IMG/VR virus record: IMGVR_UViG_3300025087_000179
Coordinates: 1 to 39,706 of that record
DNA from: a virus
Length of the DNA stretch: 39,706 nucleotides
Strand: one strand, 5' to 3'
Shown here piece by piece: positions 15,444 to 25,711 of the stretch. The position numbers were made by a program, and so were the translations under genes. The notes beneath the pieces were generated by a model that saw nothing but the letters and a program-made list of their open reading frames with translations, did not search any database and was not told where the DNA came from. The first letter of the stretch is position 1. The number at the start of each line of letters is the position of its first letter.

Positions 15444-16675
15444 TGTCTTTTATAATACACCGTCAGAATAACGCCCTTCGCCACCGCGCCCGTCGCCGCC
15501 TGGTCCGTGTCCCAAACCAAATAAGCTCCCGCCGCAATCCCGGGATTCGTGAATCCAGATGTCGTATAGAGACAACCCGTAGTATTGGCTGTTGCTTCCG
15601 CAACCGTGAAAACGTCCGTCCCTGCAGAGTTAAGGGAATTAAACGCACGTTCCTCTAAATTGAACGTGACGGAGGATGCGGAAGCGGAGAATGCCGTGGC
15701 GGTTATGGATGTAATCGTGATGGCGTAATCTCTGGGGGCTTGCCAGACCGGGAAGGTATCACCCGCCCAATTCGATGAGGCGTACCATGTCGATAGGACG
15801 ACAGAGAAGTGTTCCACGTTGTTTGATATAACCAACCCGGACACATGAATCGTTGTCGAGATGTCCAGCTCTCCATTCGTTGCATCTGGAGCAATATCAA
15901 ACACCTTTCCACTCACGGAACTGTCAAACCTTAACCTTCCGTCCCATGATGCATTATGATCCCTCAATAACAATGTCGGGCCTGTGTTTGTTGGATCAAA
16001 ATACAGCCCTGATTTATTGGCGGAACTGACGATCACTTCAGATATGATCGTTCCTCCGTCAAATGTTATCGGATCAGTATGCCCAATCTCTAGACGATCG
16101 CTTCCAAGGATAAATTTCATCCGTGGGACGAAACCCGCCCCCCCCGTAGAACCCTGAACGGCAAAATATCCGTCTACCGTTGAATTTAAAAAATTGAAAT
16201 CGTCAAGCATGAAATAACTTGAATATGGGGCGCCTGAGAATGTTCCAAAACCCCACCTACCCATACCAGTAAAATCACTCCCATTCCTAATCGACAACGG
16301 CCAATCAAGGCCATACAAAGGGTCTACCGTAGTAGAATCATAATCAAGCGAATTGCTCCCCGATCTAAGATGGAATGTGCCTGTGGATGACAAGTGATTC
16401 AAAACCTTATCCCATGTTAAATTGGAATCACCGCCCAAAGAACCGCCGTCGTTGAATTGAATCTGAGTGTCGGAACCCCCCCCAGTTGCAGTAATAATAA
16501 CTCCAGTTGTAGTAGTAGTAATAGTCACTCCAGCACCTGCTTCAATGCTAATTGTAGAAAGTGCAGTAATATAATCTAACTTCCCCGTAAATGGGTTATA
16601 TTTAAGCTTTGTCTGCTCAGCTTGTAAAACAGAACCAAAACATAAAAAACTTAATAGCAATAATAATTTTTTCAT
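15440..16675 (-). CDS. Tail fibre-like protein with signal peptide
   Basis: A 411-residue protein. Residues 1-19 are a clear Sec signal (MKKLLLLLSFLCFGSVLQA, cut before EQ). A Thr/Ile-rich low-complexity stretch follows, then TQIQFNDGGSLGGDSNLTWD, a motif common in phage fibres and spikes, then a beta-rich body. The base composition changes sharply near 16480: codons 1-60 are AT-rich and the rest is GC-rich, which suggests recombination that swapped the fibre body. No Shine-Dalgarno sequence is seen before the ATG. It precedes the second signal-bearing fibre gene by ATGA overlap. Confidence 0.7.
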   Translation of the reverse strand: MKKLLLLLSFLCFGSVLQAEQTKLKYNPFTGKLDYITALSTISIEAGAGVTITTTTTGVIITATGGGSDTQIQFNDGGSLGGDSNLTWDKVLNHLSSTGTFHLRSGSNSLDYDSTTVDPLYGLDWPLSIRNGSDFTGMGRWGFGTFSGAPYSSYFMLDDFNFLNSTVDGYFAVQGSTGGAGFVPRMKFILGSDRLEIGHTDPITFDGGTIISEVIVSSANKSGLYFDPTNTGPTLLLRDHNASWDGRLRFDSSVSGKVFDIAPDATNGELDISTTIHVSGLVISNNVEHFSVVLSTWYASSNWAGDTFPVWQAPRDYAITITSITATAFSASASSVTFNLEERAFNSLNSAGTDVFTVAEATANTTGCLYTTSGFTNPGIAAGAYLVWDTDQAATGAVAKGVILTVYYKRQ

Positions 16676-16678
16676 AAA

Positions 16679-16924
16679 TTAAGAGTATGACAATGAAGCA
16701 CGATCATCCCAGACGTTATCAAAGTCATCATTACCATCAGCCCAATCAATCTGTGTTACGTTAGACCCATCATACGTGAGCTTCTTAATCCGCCACCTAG
16801 CAACTGATGTAGCATACCCAGGATAAGCTTCTCCTATATACTCCGGGTTCCCATCTGCAGTATAGGCAATCCGTTGCTTGAACGGAGAACCAAAGTCAAT
16901 TGATTTAGTTGCAAAACTAGCCAT
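16679..16924 (-). CDS. Small conserved tail-region protein, 81 aa
   Basis: A short beta-rich protein with a conserved look: EYIGEAYPG, VARWRIKKLTYDG, WADGNDDFDNVWDDRASLSY. I recognise the pattern from small genes beside ejection and fibre genes in other podovirus-like genomes, where the function is unassigned. GGAGG lies ten bases before the ATG. No signal peptide is present, unlike the fibre genes that follow it. Confidence 0.75.
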   Translation of the reverse strand: MASFATKSIDFGSPFKQRIAYTADGNPEYIGEAYPGYATSVARWRIKKLTYDGSNVTQIDWADGNDDFDNVWDDRASLSYS

Positions 16925-16925
16925 A

Positions 16926-19900
16926 TCATTCCTCCATCTGATGCGCTAAAACACGACCTAAAAGTGGTATCTTCTTCGTTGCAGTCTTAAATAGAGGCTC
17001 TAGATCTTGTGCTCGTATAGAGGTGCCAATAGCACCAGCAACCTCAAAGACATTCTTAAGCGCAATGGGTGTAACAAATGAGGTTAATCTGTCACCACCT
17101 TGCATTGCTAAAAAGAACAAGTCAACAGCAGGTCCAAACGCAGTAGCATTAGCTAGCACCTGGATAGCGATATCTATGTCCTCGTCACCAGTGATCTCAA
17201 CATCATTCTCACCAACCATCGCATCGCGGATAGTCTTGATGACATACCCAGTAGCTGGAAGACCAATCGCCATCTCGCCTAAACGCGTAAAATTCCCTGT
17301 CTGAAATCCACGCTTGATCAAGGACGCATTCTGCTTGCCTATCACATAGGAGAAGTTCTTAAACTGAAACATCAACTTACCCTGCCAGGTGGTCCAGAAC
17401 TCAGGCAACCTGGTAACATCAGGTGCTCCCTGTGTCATGTCAGCAAACCTCTTGGCACCAACATTAAGCTCTAGATCATTCAACCCCTTTTGAGCTATGA
17501 TCTTATTGGTGTCGTAACCTAGATGCTGTAACTCAACAAGAGCTGTCTTGTCACCATGGTTACGTAGCAACTTATTTACAAGTGATGGGATGTAGTCCTT
17601 ACCAACAAGCGATGAGTACTTACGGAAAAAATGATCCATCCTTGCAAATCCAGTCATGCTCATCATCTTATCAGCAAACTTTCCTGCAAACCCGTAACCA
17701 CCACCATAGGCTTCCTTCATGTAATCAGTAGCAGCTGTAGTGAAGACCTGCCCTGCACGTTTAGCCTCTGCCTCACCAAGTGAGGTAAAGGTCTTTGCAA
17801 AACCTTTGACCGCTCGTATAAATCCAGCTTCATAGGCAGGCATCATGGCTTGACCAAGTTGAAGAGCAGTAGACTGTGCCTGGATGAGCATCCCAGCAGC
17901 AAGATTACGAAGTCCCTGAGCCCCACGAAGATAGACCTGATCACGCGGTTCAATACGAGTAAATCGCTCAAAGATGGTCCTTGCCAGCTTGTCATCGAAC
18001 CCCGTCTCGGCTATTCCCTTGATCATCTCCAAGGCTCGTTCACCCTCGAGGCCGAATTGACGAACCTCCTCAATCCTATGCAAAGCGCTATTCATGTACT
18101 CAGGGATCACCCTCATAGCATTACGGTCATAATATTCAGGCGGTAGGTCCATCTCACGGGCTCGTTCAAGATGACCATACTTCTGAGAACCAAGCTTATT
18201 ACGCATGAACTTGACCCGTTCAAACGCAATAGGATAGCTAGGTGCTTGCCTATTAGCTACCATCCTCTCAGCCATCTCTCGCATCACCTTGTTGTCACCT
18301 GCAATAAGCTTGTCAAAGATCTCAGGCCGCAACATCCGTGGGAAGTAGTTCTCACGAGGGGCAAATGGTAACGTCTCTCCCACTTGGTTACGAACCTCAA
18401 GCTTAACTCCTGCAGCCTCATCAGCAATGACTCGAAGCTTCTGTTGCACGAACTCAAGAAGACCTTTTGGTAGCCCTCTTCCTTTAGCCCTACCTTCTAA
18501 CGCATCAGCCAACAAGGTGGTTACCTTACGTGCCTGCTTCTTGCTCATCCCCTTAAAAAAGTCATCAAATTCAGCAGAAAATTCACCATAGCGAACTGCT
18601 GGAACATCACGAACTGTCCTGATCCCATTAGCAAGCTGCCTACCAAAGTCGCCCATGCCAGAGACTGCATCCTCTGCAGCAACACCGATCCGGTTCCAAG
18701 CATCCTGCATCCAGCTACGGCTGCCTGCCACCACGCCTTCCTTGATCACAGGCACCTCTCCACTACCTTGCAATAATGGGCTTGAGTCTACTATCCTTGC
18801 ATCAAGCCCAAGCTCCTTAACAACAGGAGAGTTCTTGGTAGTCTGGGCAGAAGCAGTCTCAACATCAGAAGCAACATGCTTCTCAAACATGGGATCATTA
18901 GCAAGTTTAAAGGCAGCCCTTCCAGTCTCAGGGTCTCTGAAGATCTTAAGCCGTGTTGGTTCCCCAGAGAACTGTGCACGGCTTTCATCCACCAGCTCTG
19001 TAACAGCTGGGTTCATCCTATCAGCTGGGGCTACCTTCTCAGGGATGGTATCAAAAGAAGATACATCAGTTGGAAATCTTTCTACCAGACCAACACCTTT
19101 ACCACTGAATTGTCTACTGAGGCGTGATTCAATTTCCAAATCAACAAGCTTTCCAATATCATCTTTAGAAATGACATATTGATTATAAGCTTTAGAACCT
19201 AAACCGCCCTTTACACGTTGAACCCAAACACTGATATCATTAATTTTTGCAGTAGCATATTCATGTAATTGTTTTCCTAATAATTCTTTATTTAATGAAG
19301 TCCCAAAATGTTTTTCAATGAGTCTTGTAATTTCAAAATCTCCTTCCATACCGGTATCCGGTGAAGAAATTAACCAAACCATATCGTCAGGATTTTGTTT
19401 AAATCTAGCTGGTAAATACTTGAACATGTCTCGTATTTCTATTTCATCATTATCATACATTACATCAGCTAAAGTATAATGTTCAGTTCGTTCTTTAATG
19501 GAATTTAGAGTATCAAGAGGAACATCATCACCTTGTGTAGGTATAGATAGTCTTTGCCCTTGGATCTTAGCTAGATCAGGTGCTTCACTCATTACAAAAC
19601 CTTCGCCTTCAACTTGCTTTGATGCCCCTAACAACAAGGGTTTCTCAACCTTGGGACCAAGCTCAATAGCAGTCTCACCACCTTTGAGTAGTGTAGTAGG
19701 AACCTCAGTTTGTCTACCTAGCTCAGGTTGATAGGTCAGCTGAGGTCTTTCCCGCATCAGGATCTTATCTAACATCGCAGCCTCCGCACGTGCATTACCT
19801 GCTGCTCTAATAGCAGCGATACCCTCGATAGAGAAAGCAATATCAGGAGCCCTAGCCACTATAGTACCTGCAGCAGCAGAGATGTACGGGTTAACACCAG

Positions 19901-20315
19901 CAGCAGCCAGATGCTCTGCTACCACCTCACCACCTTTATCAAACATACCTTGGATAGTGTTAGCTGTAACTATACCAAGCTTCGTAGCAGGATCTAAGGT
20001 TTGCATCGCAGGGTTATTGACAACACCCTCGGTAGCTGAAAACAACTGCTTGCCAAACTCCTCAGCGACCGGTTCAACGCCAGGTATATCTGCTATACCA
20101 GCAAGACCAGGGTAAGTAGTCTTGAGCGCTTGACCAACCAGGTCCATCCCAGATGGTTCAGTGCCAACCTCAGCAGTAGGTTCAACAACTTCAGCCCCTA
20201 GCTCTTTAAGCAGGTCAGAAGATACCTCTTTTTGAGGTTCAGTAGATTGATTAGGGGTCTCCTCGACAGGTTCTGCCCCTAGTTCCTCTAATAATTTAGG
20301 GTCGACGGAAGCCAT
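16926..20315 (-). CDS. Large internal virion (ejection) protein, 1129 aa
   Basis: The largest gene of the window. The N-terminus contains two near-repeats of EELGAEPVEE and KELGAEVVEP, followed by low-complexity segments and long amphipathic helices; hydrophobic patches occur around IAGIADIPG, AAAGTIVARAP and near the C-terminus (ATAFGPAVDLFFLAMQGG). This matches large ejection proteins of podoviruses (T7 gp16-like position) that form the channel during DNA entry. No lytic transglycosylase catalytic motif was spotted. ATG 20315 is used instead of the TTG two codons upstream. It overlaps the previous gene by 20 bases. Confidence 0.7.
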   Translation of the reverse strand: MASVDPKLLEELGAEPVEETPNQSTEPQKEVSSDLLKELGAEVVEPTAEVGTEPSGMDLVGQALKTTYPGLAGIADIPGVEPVAEEFGKQLFSATEGVVNNPAMQTLDPATKLGIVTANTIQGMFDKGGEVVAEHLAAAGVNPYISAAAGTIVARAPDIAFSIEGIAAIRAAGNARAEAAMLDKILMRERPQLTYQPELGRQTEVPTTLLKGGETAIELGPKVEKPLLLGASKQVEGEGFVMSEAPDLAKIQGQRLSIPTQGDDVPLDTLNSIKERTEHYTLADVMYDNDEIEIRDMFKYLPARFKQNPDDMVWLISSPDTGMEGDFEITRLIEKHFGTSLNKELLGKQLHEYATAKINDISVWVQRVKGGLGSKAYNQYVISKDDIGKLVDLEIESRLSRQFSGKGVGLVERFPTDVSSFDTIPEKVAPADRMNPAVTELVDESRAQFSGEPTRLKIFRDPETGRAAFKLANDPMFEKHVASDVETASAQTTKNSPVVKELGLDARIVDSSPLLQGSGEVPVIKEGVVAGSRSWMQDAWNRIGVAAEDAVSGMGDFGRQLANGIRTVRDVPAVRYGEFSAEFDDFFKGMSKKQARKVTTLLADALEGRAKGRGLPKGLLEFVQQKLRVIADEAAGVKLEVRNQVGETLPFAPRENYFPRMLRPEIFDKLIAGDNKVMREMAERMVANRQAPSYPIAFERVKFMRNKLGSQKYGHLERAREMDLPPEYYDRNAMRVIPEYMNSALHRIEEVRQFGLEGERALEMIKGIAETGFDDKLARTIFERFTRIEPRDQVYLRGAQGLRNLAAGMLIQAQSTALQLGQAMMPAYEAGFIRAVKGFAKTFTSLGEAEAKRAGQVFTTAATDYMKEAYGGGYGFAGKFADKMMSMTGFARMDHFFRKYSSLVGKDYIPSLVNKLLRNHGDKTALVELQHLGYDTNKIIAQKGLNDLELNVGAKRFADMTQGAPDVTRLPEFWTTWQGKLMFQFKNFSYVIGKQNASLIKRGFQTGNFTRLGEMAIGLPATGYVIKTIRDAMVGENDVEITGDEDIDIAIQVLANATAFGPAVDLFFLAMQGGDRLTSFVTPIALKNVFEVAGAIGTSIRAQDLEPLFKTATKKIPLLGRVLAHQMEE

Positions 20316-21222
20316 TTTCAAGCGCCTTTTTTACTTTTTCAGGTGTATTTTCAATGCTATATTTTTTACCATCAGTACCAATCAATATGATCTTAGTAGC
20401 AGCTGCACCTGTAGGTTTAGGTTTTTCTACAGCTAACAGCTGATCAATCGTATTCAGCACTTCTGGATCTATCTCAGTAGGTTGCAATCCACGATTAGCC
20501 TCAACCTTTTGCAGGTTTGTATAATTACTTCGAAGCCTAGTTGCTAGAGAACGTAGGGTAGCCAACTTAGCCTTCTCCTTATCACTATAGCCAGGAATGA
20601 TACCTTCGGACGGTATACCTTTTCGCCCCTTGCCGTCAAGCAAGGTGAGCAACGTCTTTTCATCCTGTCTGACGATATTTTGAAGGGTAAACGGGTTTAA
20701 AACACCACCTGTTTTAGACGTGTCCTTTTGATCGGGTGAAAATTTCTCGCCACCTTTCGTAAGCTTACGAAGTTGTCGTGTCTTCGGATCATATTCAGCC
20801 GTAAAAACCTGATCACCTTCTTGGACCTCAAGGGTTTGTGGTTGATTCATCTTATACATCGCTGTACCAGATGAAAGTAAACCAGAATAAACATCTGCCC
20901 GCATCTTATACCCATCCGGGATCTCATTCCAGGACGGGTCACCGGTAACCTCTGCTGCACCTTTCTTCAGGGTCGGGGTCATGGTAAGAAATTGAGACTC
21001 AATCTCCGCCTGCTGACGTTCAGAGGCGCCCTGCTCTGAGATTTGCTGGCGTTGATTAGCCCCGTGTATCTGCATCGCGGAGTTGATAACCTCATCAACG
21101 GTCTTTGACCTGCGTGCATCGGCGGCTATGCGTTCTTGCATTGCTCGTTCTGAGATACCACTTTCTGTTTGAGCAGCCCCTTGAAATAGAGCAGCTGCTG
21201 GACTTAACAATGAACCTGCCAT
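20296..21222 (-). CDS. Internal virion protein, 308 aa
   Basis: A mostly helical, Gln/Glu-rich protein with an Ala-rich N-terminus (GSLLSPAAALFQGAAQ). There is no enzymatic motif. It sits between two other probable ejection proteins and behind AGGAGG, so it is read as the middle component of the internal core, comparable in position with the T7 gp14-gp15-gp16 trio. The C-terminal GTDGKKYSIENTPEKVKKAL is a short beta/helix unit. The role is inferred from position and composition only. Confidence 0.6.
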   Translation of the reverse strand: MAGSLLSPAAALFQGAAQTESGISERAMQERIAADARRSKTVDEVINSAMQIHGANQRQQISEQGASERQQAEIESQFLTMTPTLKKGAAEVTGDPSWNEIPDGYKMRADVYSGLLSSGTAMYKMNQPQTLEVQEGDQVFTAEYDPKTRQLRKLTKGGEKFSPDQKDTSKTGGVLNPFTLQNIVRQDEKTLLTLLDGKGRKGIPSEGIIPGYSDKEKAKLATLRSLATRLRSNYTNLQKVEANRGLQPTEIDPEVLNTIDQLLAVEKPKPTGAAATKIILIGTDGKKYSIENTPEKVKKALENGFRRP

Positions 21223-21231
21223 AAATCCTCC

Positions 21232-22233
21232 TTACGTAATCGCCATATCAGATGTAACATTTGTACCAGGTTGCACATTATACGTTCCACCACCTATAAA
21301 ATTAGATCTCGGTTGACGCTGCTGCATCATCATTAGGGCCAACAAGGCAGACGACGGGTCACTTCCTGCATCACCATAAACCGAGCCACCTAATGAACTA
21401 CCTAAAGTGCTACCTAGGGCAGCTCCCATCGGTACAGACATACCACCAATAGGAAGCGCTAAAAGAGCACCTCCAACCGCGCCAACACTAGTACCAATCA
21501 ACCTTGCAATTCCAGCTTGTTTAGCCTTTTTAGCGGCAGATTCGCGTGCGTTGATGGCCTCCTCAACAGCAGTCTCCTGAGCAGAGATGCCACGAAGATA
21601 GATCGGTAGCTCACTTAGAGTTTGTGATTCATCGAGGGCCGCGGCTGATTGTTGGCCTGCTATCCCTGCCTGACGTTGCAACGAACCAGCGGATAGCCCG
21701 TATTGTTGCATTAATAGCTGAGTCAACCTTGTGCGTTCATCCATCCCGGTCTGGAGGCCAGTTGTAAGAACGTTCTCCTTGAACTTTCGTTCATTCTCAG
21801 CAAGGGCATTCATCTCAGTTGAAGAACCACCAAGCCCACGACGGCCAGCAGCACCCTGTAGACGGGCACCACTTTCTAAGGTTGACTGGGTCAACGGGGC
21901 AAGATATTGCTGTACCTGATTTTCATCAAGGGCCCCAAATAACTTAACAGGACCTTCTAGGTTGCCCTCAAGATCAGCCGTACGCTTCTCAGTTTCTGAG
22001 AAAAATCCTCGTTCATCCGCGATCACCTGATTGAGGGGATCATTCTGCTTGCGTTCCTGTTGCAAACGTACCGTCCGAACATAGTTGGCAACAGAACCAA
22101 AGACCTTAGCGGTACTATCACCTCTAGCGGTGCCAATTGAAAGAAGTTGATCAACCTCCTCTTTTGAGGGGGTATATCCAAAAGATTTAAAAGCTTGTGT
22201 GATAGCGTTTCGTGATTCATTTATACTAGGCAT
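21232..22233 (-). CDS. Internal virion protein with Gly/Ala-rich membrane-like segment
   Basis: A 333-residue protein. The first 240 residues are helical and Gln/Glu-rich; residues about 243-285 are Gly/Ala/Leu-rich (GTSVGAVGGALLALPIGG, MGAALGSTLGSSLGGS), like a membrane-inserting glycine-zipper segment. Phage ejection proteins of the gp14 type have such regions and enter the host outer membrane. AAGGAGG precedes the ATG. It lies directly behind the collar fibre gene. Confidence 0.65.
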   Translation of the reverse strand: MPSINESRNAITQAFKSFGYTPSKEEVDQLLSIGTARGDSTAKVFGSVANYVRTVRLQQERKQNDPLNQVIADERGFFSETEKRTADLEGNLEGPVKLFGALDENQVQQYLAPLTQSTLESGARLQGAAGRRGLGGSSTEMNALAENERKFKENVLTTGLQTGMDERTRLTQLLMQQYGLSAGSLQRQAGIAGQQSAAALDESQTLSELPIYLRGISAQETAVEEAINARESAAKKAKQAGIARLIGTSVGAVGGALLALPIGGMSVPMGAALGSTLGSSLGGSVYGDAGSDPSSALLALMMMQQRQPRSNFIGGGTYNVQPGTNVTSDMAIT

Positions 22234-22244
22234 TAGATCCTCCT

Positions 22245-22919
22245 TTAATACCGTATGATATAGTTGACATAAATATTTATTGGGCGTGTTTCTACATCAC
22301 CACCACCTATCGTGTGTGTATGCGCCCCGCCATCATTATCTGTCTCATTCGTATAAATAGTATTATTTCCATCTGATTTTTCTGGAACGTTGTTAGCAGC
22401 AGTACCTATCCCAGAGAATTGGTAAGTATGTGAATGATCCCCTGGATCACTAGTTGTAAAAGCTGATGTTGGTAGTTTTGTCATCTGCCCTTGAATAGAA
22501 CCTACATTATCGCCAGTAGCACCACCTGTAGCCATTGCAGTTCTAGTTGTGTCATTGGGATCACGCCCTGCAGAACCATCACGCCCGCGTAAAAATCTTC
22601 CACGAAAATCAGGCAAGGTAAATGTTGTTGTATTATCACCTTGGCCAAATCTCTCGCCTATAACGGCAAAAAGAGCAGCATAAGTAGTCCTACTAACAGA
22701 AGAACCGTCACAAATAAACCAACCAGTAGGTGCCGTATCCCCGCTGTAAATTTTTATCTCCCCGATGATATTACCAACTGAATCATTACCAGTAACTTGA
22801 TCAAGAGTCTTATACAGCTCCTGAAACTCCCGTTGAATTTCATTATCCTTATGCTGGTAAATAGGACCAGCGGCATACAAATTACCAGCTAGGAAAATCA
22901 ACCAGATAAATTTTTTCAT
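22245..22919 (-). CDS. Tail-collar-domain fibre with signal peptide
   Basis: A 224-residue protein. Residues 1-16 form a Sec signal (MKKFIWLIFLAGNLYA, cut before AGP). The body from residue 50 is a phage tail-collar domain: GEIKIYSGDTAPTGWFICDG, then FTLPDFRGRFLRG and HSHTY and HTHTIGG histidine pairs, ending in NIYVNYIIRY. Such domains occur at fibre tips and bind receptors with metal ions. It overlaps the nozzle gene by ATGA. A secreted version of a collar fibre is unusual. Confidence 0.85.
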   Translation of the reverse strand: MKKFIWLIFLAGNLYAAGPIYQHKDNEIQREFQELYKTLDQVTGNDSVGNIIGEIKIYSGDTAPTGWFICDGSSVSRTTYAALFAVIGERFGQGDNTTTFTLPDFRGRFLRGRDGSAGRDPNDTTRTAMATGGATGDNVGSIQGQMTKLPTSAFTTSDPGDHSHTYQFSGIGTAANNVPEKSDGNNTIYTNETDNDGGAHTHTIGGGDVETRPINIYVNYIIRY

Positions 22920-25711
22920 TGAATAGGTCTCATCTTATAGATTAAATTGCCGCCATACAATCGCATGGGCGCATTAAGTTCATCATTTTGAAATTTAAAT
23001 GCTATTGAACGGCCAAAGACCTGATGATCAGCATCAAACGGGAACGGCAATTTTAGGCTGATAAATCCAACTTGTTCATTCGCAAGCACGGAACTCAAAG
23101 AATACTCAGTGCTTTCTCGGTCAAGATAGTAGGTGGTGTTAATGTTATAGGCACCTAACGCATCAGCAAGCAGCCAAAATTCCTTATACAACTTATCATT
23201 CATCACACCATCTAACGCGTAATCTTTTGTCTTGACGAAGGCATTAATCGCTGCACCAGCATCACTATACCCCTGGTTATCAAGATACACCCTGCCGCTA
23301 GGATACGCATCGGCGTGATAAAGCTCATCCTTATAGATGATAAACGCCCCGGCACCGATGTTAAACTCGGTCCAATTAAGCTTGTTATTAGCCGCGCCCT
23401 TTGACAGTACAAAGGTTGCATCATTGTTATTACTAAGGCTATTCGTTGCCAACGATACCCAGTACCGATCCTTATAGATTACACTTGTCATCCGTGGTCG
23501 CCTGGTACCCTCGTTCCACTTGACTGTGGTATTGTACAAAATTGGTGCTTGGGTCGCCGCGGTAATTGTAAAGGTTGCCCTGTACTGGATATACGCCTTC
23601 GGTGTTGCTGTAATTTGTGCATTTACCGTCTGAACGGTACAGGTACTTTTAGTAAAGGCAGCAAAGGTAGAGACACAAACTGCAAAATTTATACTACCAC
23701 TTCCAAGATCAAAGGTGGCATCAAATGAACCAAACGAAGCAATGCCAGAACCTATATTATAGATAGGTGAAATATAGGTACCATACGGTCTTCGTTTCTC
23801 GCTCATTGAGATTGTCACATCATTTAACGTTGGTGTTTTTGTAATGGTATCAGTTGTAGTTAAAGTTGCCTTGTATCGTAAATATCGTTTTACTGTAGAA
23901 GATACATTACCACCACTAGCAAATGTACTAGTTAAAGTTGTCCAAGTTGTTGCAGGACTAGCACTTGATGTTTGAGTCTGATAAATAATGTTAGTTCCTG
24001 CTGGTTTTGACGCACCACCTGTTAATGCACCCCAAGACCAAAGCCAAGAAGCTGTTGTAATGCCCACGTCAAACGTACGAGAAAGAATTGTTCCAGTAGA
24101 ATAATAAAATGTGGCAGAGGTAAAATCAACCCTGAATCGTAAATCATCAGCTGCACATGCAGCCCCGTCATACCAAGCATATCCTCCAGCATATGGATTT
24201 CCTGTTACTGAATCAAATATAGTACAATGATCAGGATCACCTGGCATATAAATCCAGTAAGTTGCTCCAGGTGTAGCATAGTATGGTGTACTCAAATGCG
24301 CTTCTTTCCATCCTGTACCATTCGCTATAGAACCAGATGCAAGATTAGCCCCTCCAACAGTTGACCTAATGGCGAATCCTAATGAAGCTCCAGGTGCGCT
24401 GTTTAAATAAACAGAAATTGAATGTATGTAGCATGGTGTTGATGGTGCTACAAAACTTTGTGCTACAGGTAATCCTTCCCATGGTGCATCATTACAATTT
24501 TCAAAATTACAATCATACGGAGGACCACCTGTATCTTGAGTAATATCTGTAGGAATAGTTGCCCATGTTTTTAACGTAAGACTGTTCGCTGTTGTAATCG
24601 TGCTAAGATTAACCAACGTACCGGCACTAAAATTAGCAGATGAGGTGTCAACAAAATCTGCATGAGCGGCATCTGTGCCTAAAACTACCGTACCTGGGCT
24701 AATTGTAGTTGAGGTCCATCCTGTCGGTGTGCCGCTGCCATCATTAAACTCATCCTCACTTGTTAAGGTCCATGATTTTTGGCTAAAGGAAGAATATAAA
24801 GCTGGTTGAAGCCTATTAAGGATCTTCTTCGACACAGGGTTCCAACTGACCCCGTCGAATAAATCAAACCCACGTTTACTGAGACATAAAATTCCACCAG
24901 CAAACGGTTGAATTGTACCAGCATCAATACAGCCATATTCTGAGGTTAAAACCCTGACTTGAAAGTCATCCTGGTCAAACCCGTATAAGGCATGCATCGA
25001 ATCTTTCTTAGGAATATAAATAGCATCATTCAACCCGGAAAATAATCCAGTGATCCCATCAGATTTATCGGTCAACCCAACAATATAGGTAACTGGATCA
25101 GTCGCCAATGAACCAGTCGCCCAGTTGGTAGCATCAAGATACTCAGATGAGGAAAGTTCATTTTGATTAGGATGCGCTTTACCTGCTACCCAAAGTCTAC
25201 CTTTAAACTCGGTGATCAACTCACCTAAAGGTGATCCTGTTAAAAAGACCGCTGGTTTAGCAGTTTGAGTCCCGTCCCAAGAATAAACTCCTTGCACAAG
25301 GTCAACAAAATAGATCTTGCCGAAAGCATTAACAGCACCAACTAAACTAGTTGCTGGTGCAGGTACAGTTGCAATCTTAACTGTAAAAACACCAGTTCCT
25401 TTCGAGGCCCTAATAGCATCAGAAGACAGGACAACGATCCAGTTATTATTGCTTGAGTCAGTGTACTTCCAACCATTGGTAAACCTAAAGGTCCCTGTAG
25501 TTCCATAGGTAGTGTAACCATTCCGTTTGACAAGAGAGTTGTCCTCATCAAACCACATATTTAATACATCTTGCACCTCATCATCAGCGATGGTTAATGA
25601 TGAATAATTAGAGTTCAACCCACCAGTAAAATTAGTGAATATAAAAGGCTTCTCACCTTCAGCATAAGCAAGAGAGCCTGCTAAGACAATAGCATATAGC
25701 AGCTTTTTCAT
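22916..25711 (-). CDS. Tail nozzle/stabilisation protein with signal peptide
   Basis: A 931-residue protein. MKKLLYAIVLAGSLAYA is a classic Sec signal with cleavage before EGE. The mature start FTNFTGGLNSNYSSLTIADDE and the following VQDVLNMWFDEDNSLVKRNG match the opening of podovirus nozzle or P22 gp10-like packaged-DNA stabilisation proteins, which are beta-propellers. The middle (about 340-650) is Thr/Ser-rich and beta-like with jelly-roll-like inserts, probably extra binding domains. In known phages this protein assembles in the cytoplasm without a signal. It overlaps both neighbours by ATGA. Confidence 0.78.
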   Translation of the reverse strand: MKKLLYAIVLAGSLAYAEGEKPFIFTNFTGGLNSNYSSLTIADDEVQDVLNMWFDEDNSLVKRNGYTTYGTTGTFRFTNGWKYTDSSNNNWIVVLSSDAIRASKGTGVFTVKIATVPAPATSLVGAVNAFGKIYFVDLVQGVYSWDGTQTAKPAVFLTGSPLGELITEFKGRLWVAGKAHPNQNELSSSEYLDATNWATGSLATDPVTYIVGLTDKSDGITGLFSGLNDAIYIPKKDSMHALYGFDQDDFQVRVLTSEYGCIDAGTIQPFAGGILCLSKRGFDLFDGVSWNPVSKKILNRLQPALYSSFSQKSWTLTSEDEFNDGSGTPTGWTSTTISPGTVVLGTDAAHADFVDTSSANFSAGTLVNLSTITTANSLTLKTWATIPTDITQDTGGPPYDCNFENCNDAPWEGLPVAQSFVAPSTPCYIHSISVYLNSAPGASLGFAIRSTVGGANLASGSIANGTGWKEAHLSTPYYATPGATYWIYMPGDPDHCTIFDSVTGNPYAGGYAWYDGAACAADDLRFRVDFTSATFYYSTGTILSRTFDVGITTASWLWSWGALTGGASKPAGTNIIYQTQTSSASPATTWTTLTSTFASGGNVSSTVKRYLRYKATLTTTDTITKTPTLNDVTISMSEKRRPYGTYISPIYNIGSGIASFGSFDATFDLGSGSINFAVCVSTFAAFTKSTCTVQTVNAQITATPKAYIQYRATFTITAATQAPILYNTTVKWNEGTRRPRMTSVIYKDRYWVSLATNSLSNNNDATFVLSKGAANNKLNWTEFNIGAGAFIIYKDELYHADAYPSGRVYLDNQGYSDAGAAINAFVKTKDYALDGVMNDKLYKEFWLLADALGAYNINTTYYLDRESTEYSLSSVLANEQVGFISLKLPFPFDADHQVFGRSIAFKFQNDELNAPMRLYGGNLIYKMRPIQ

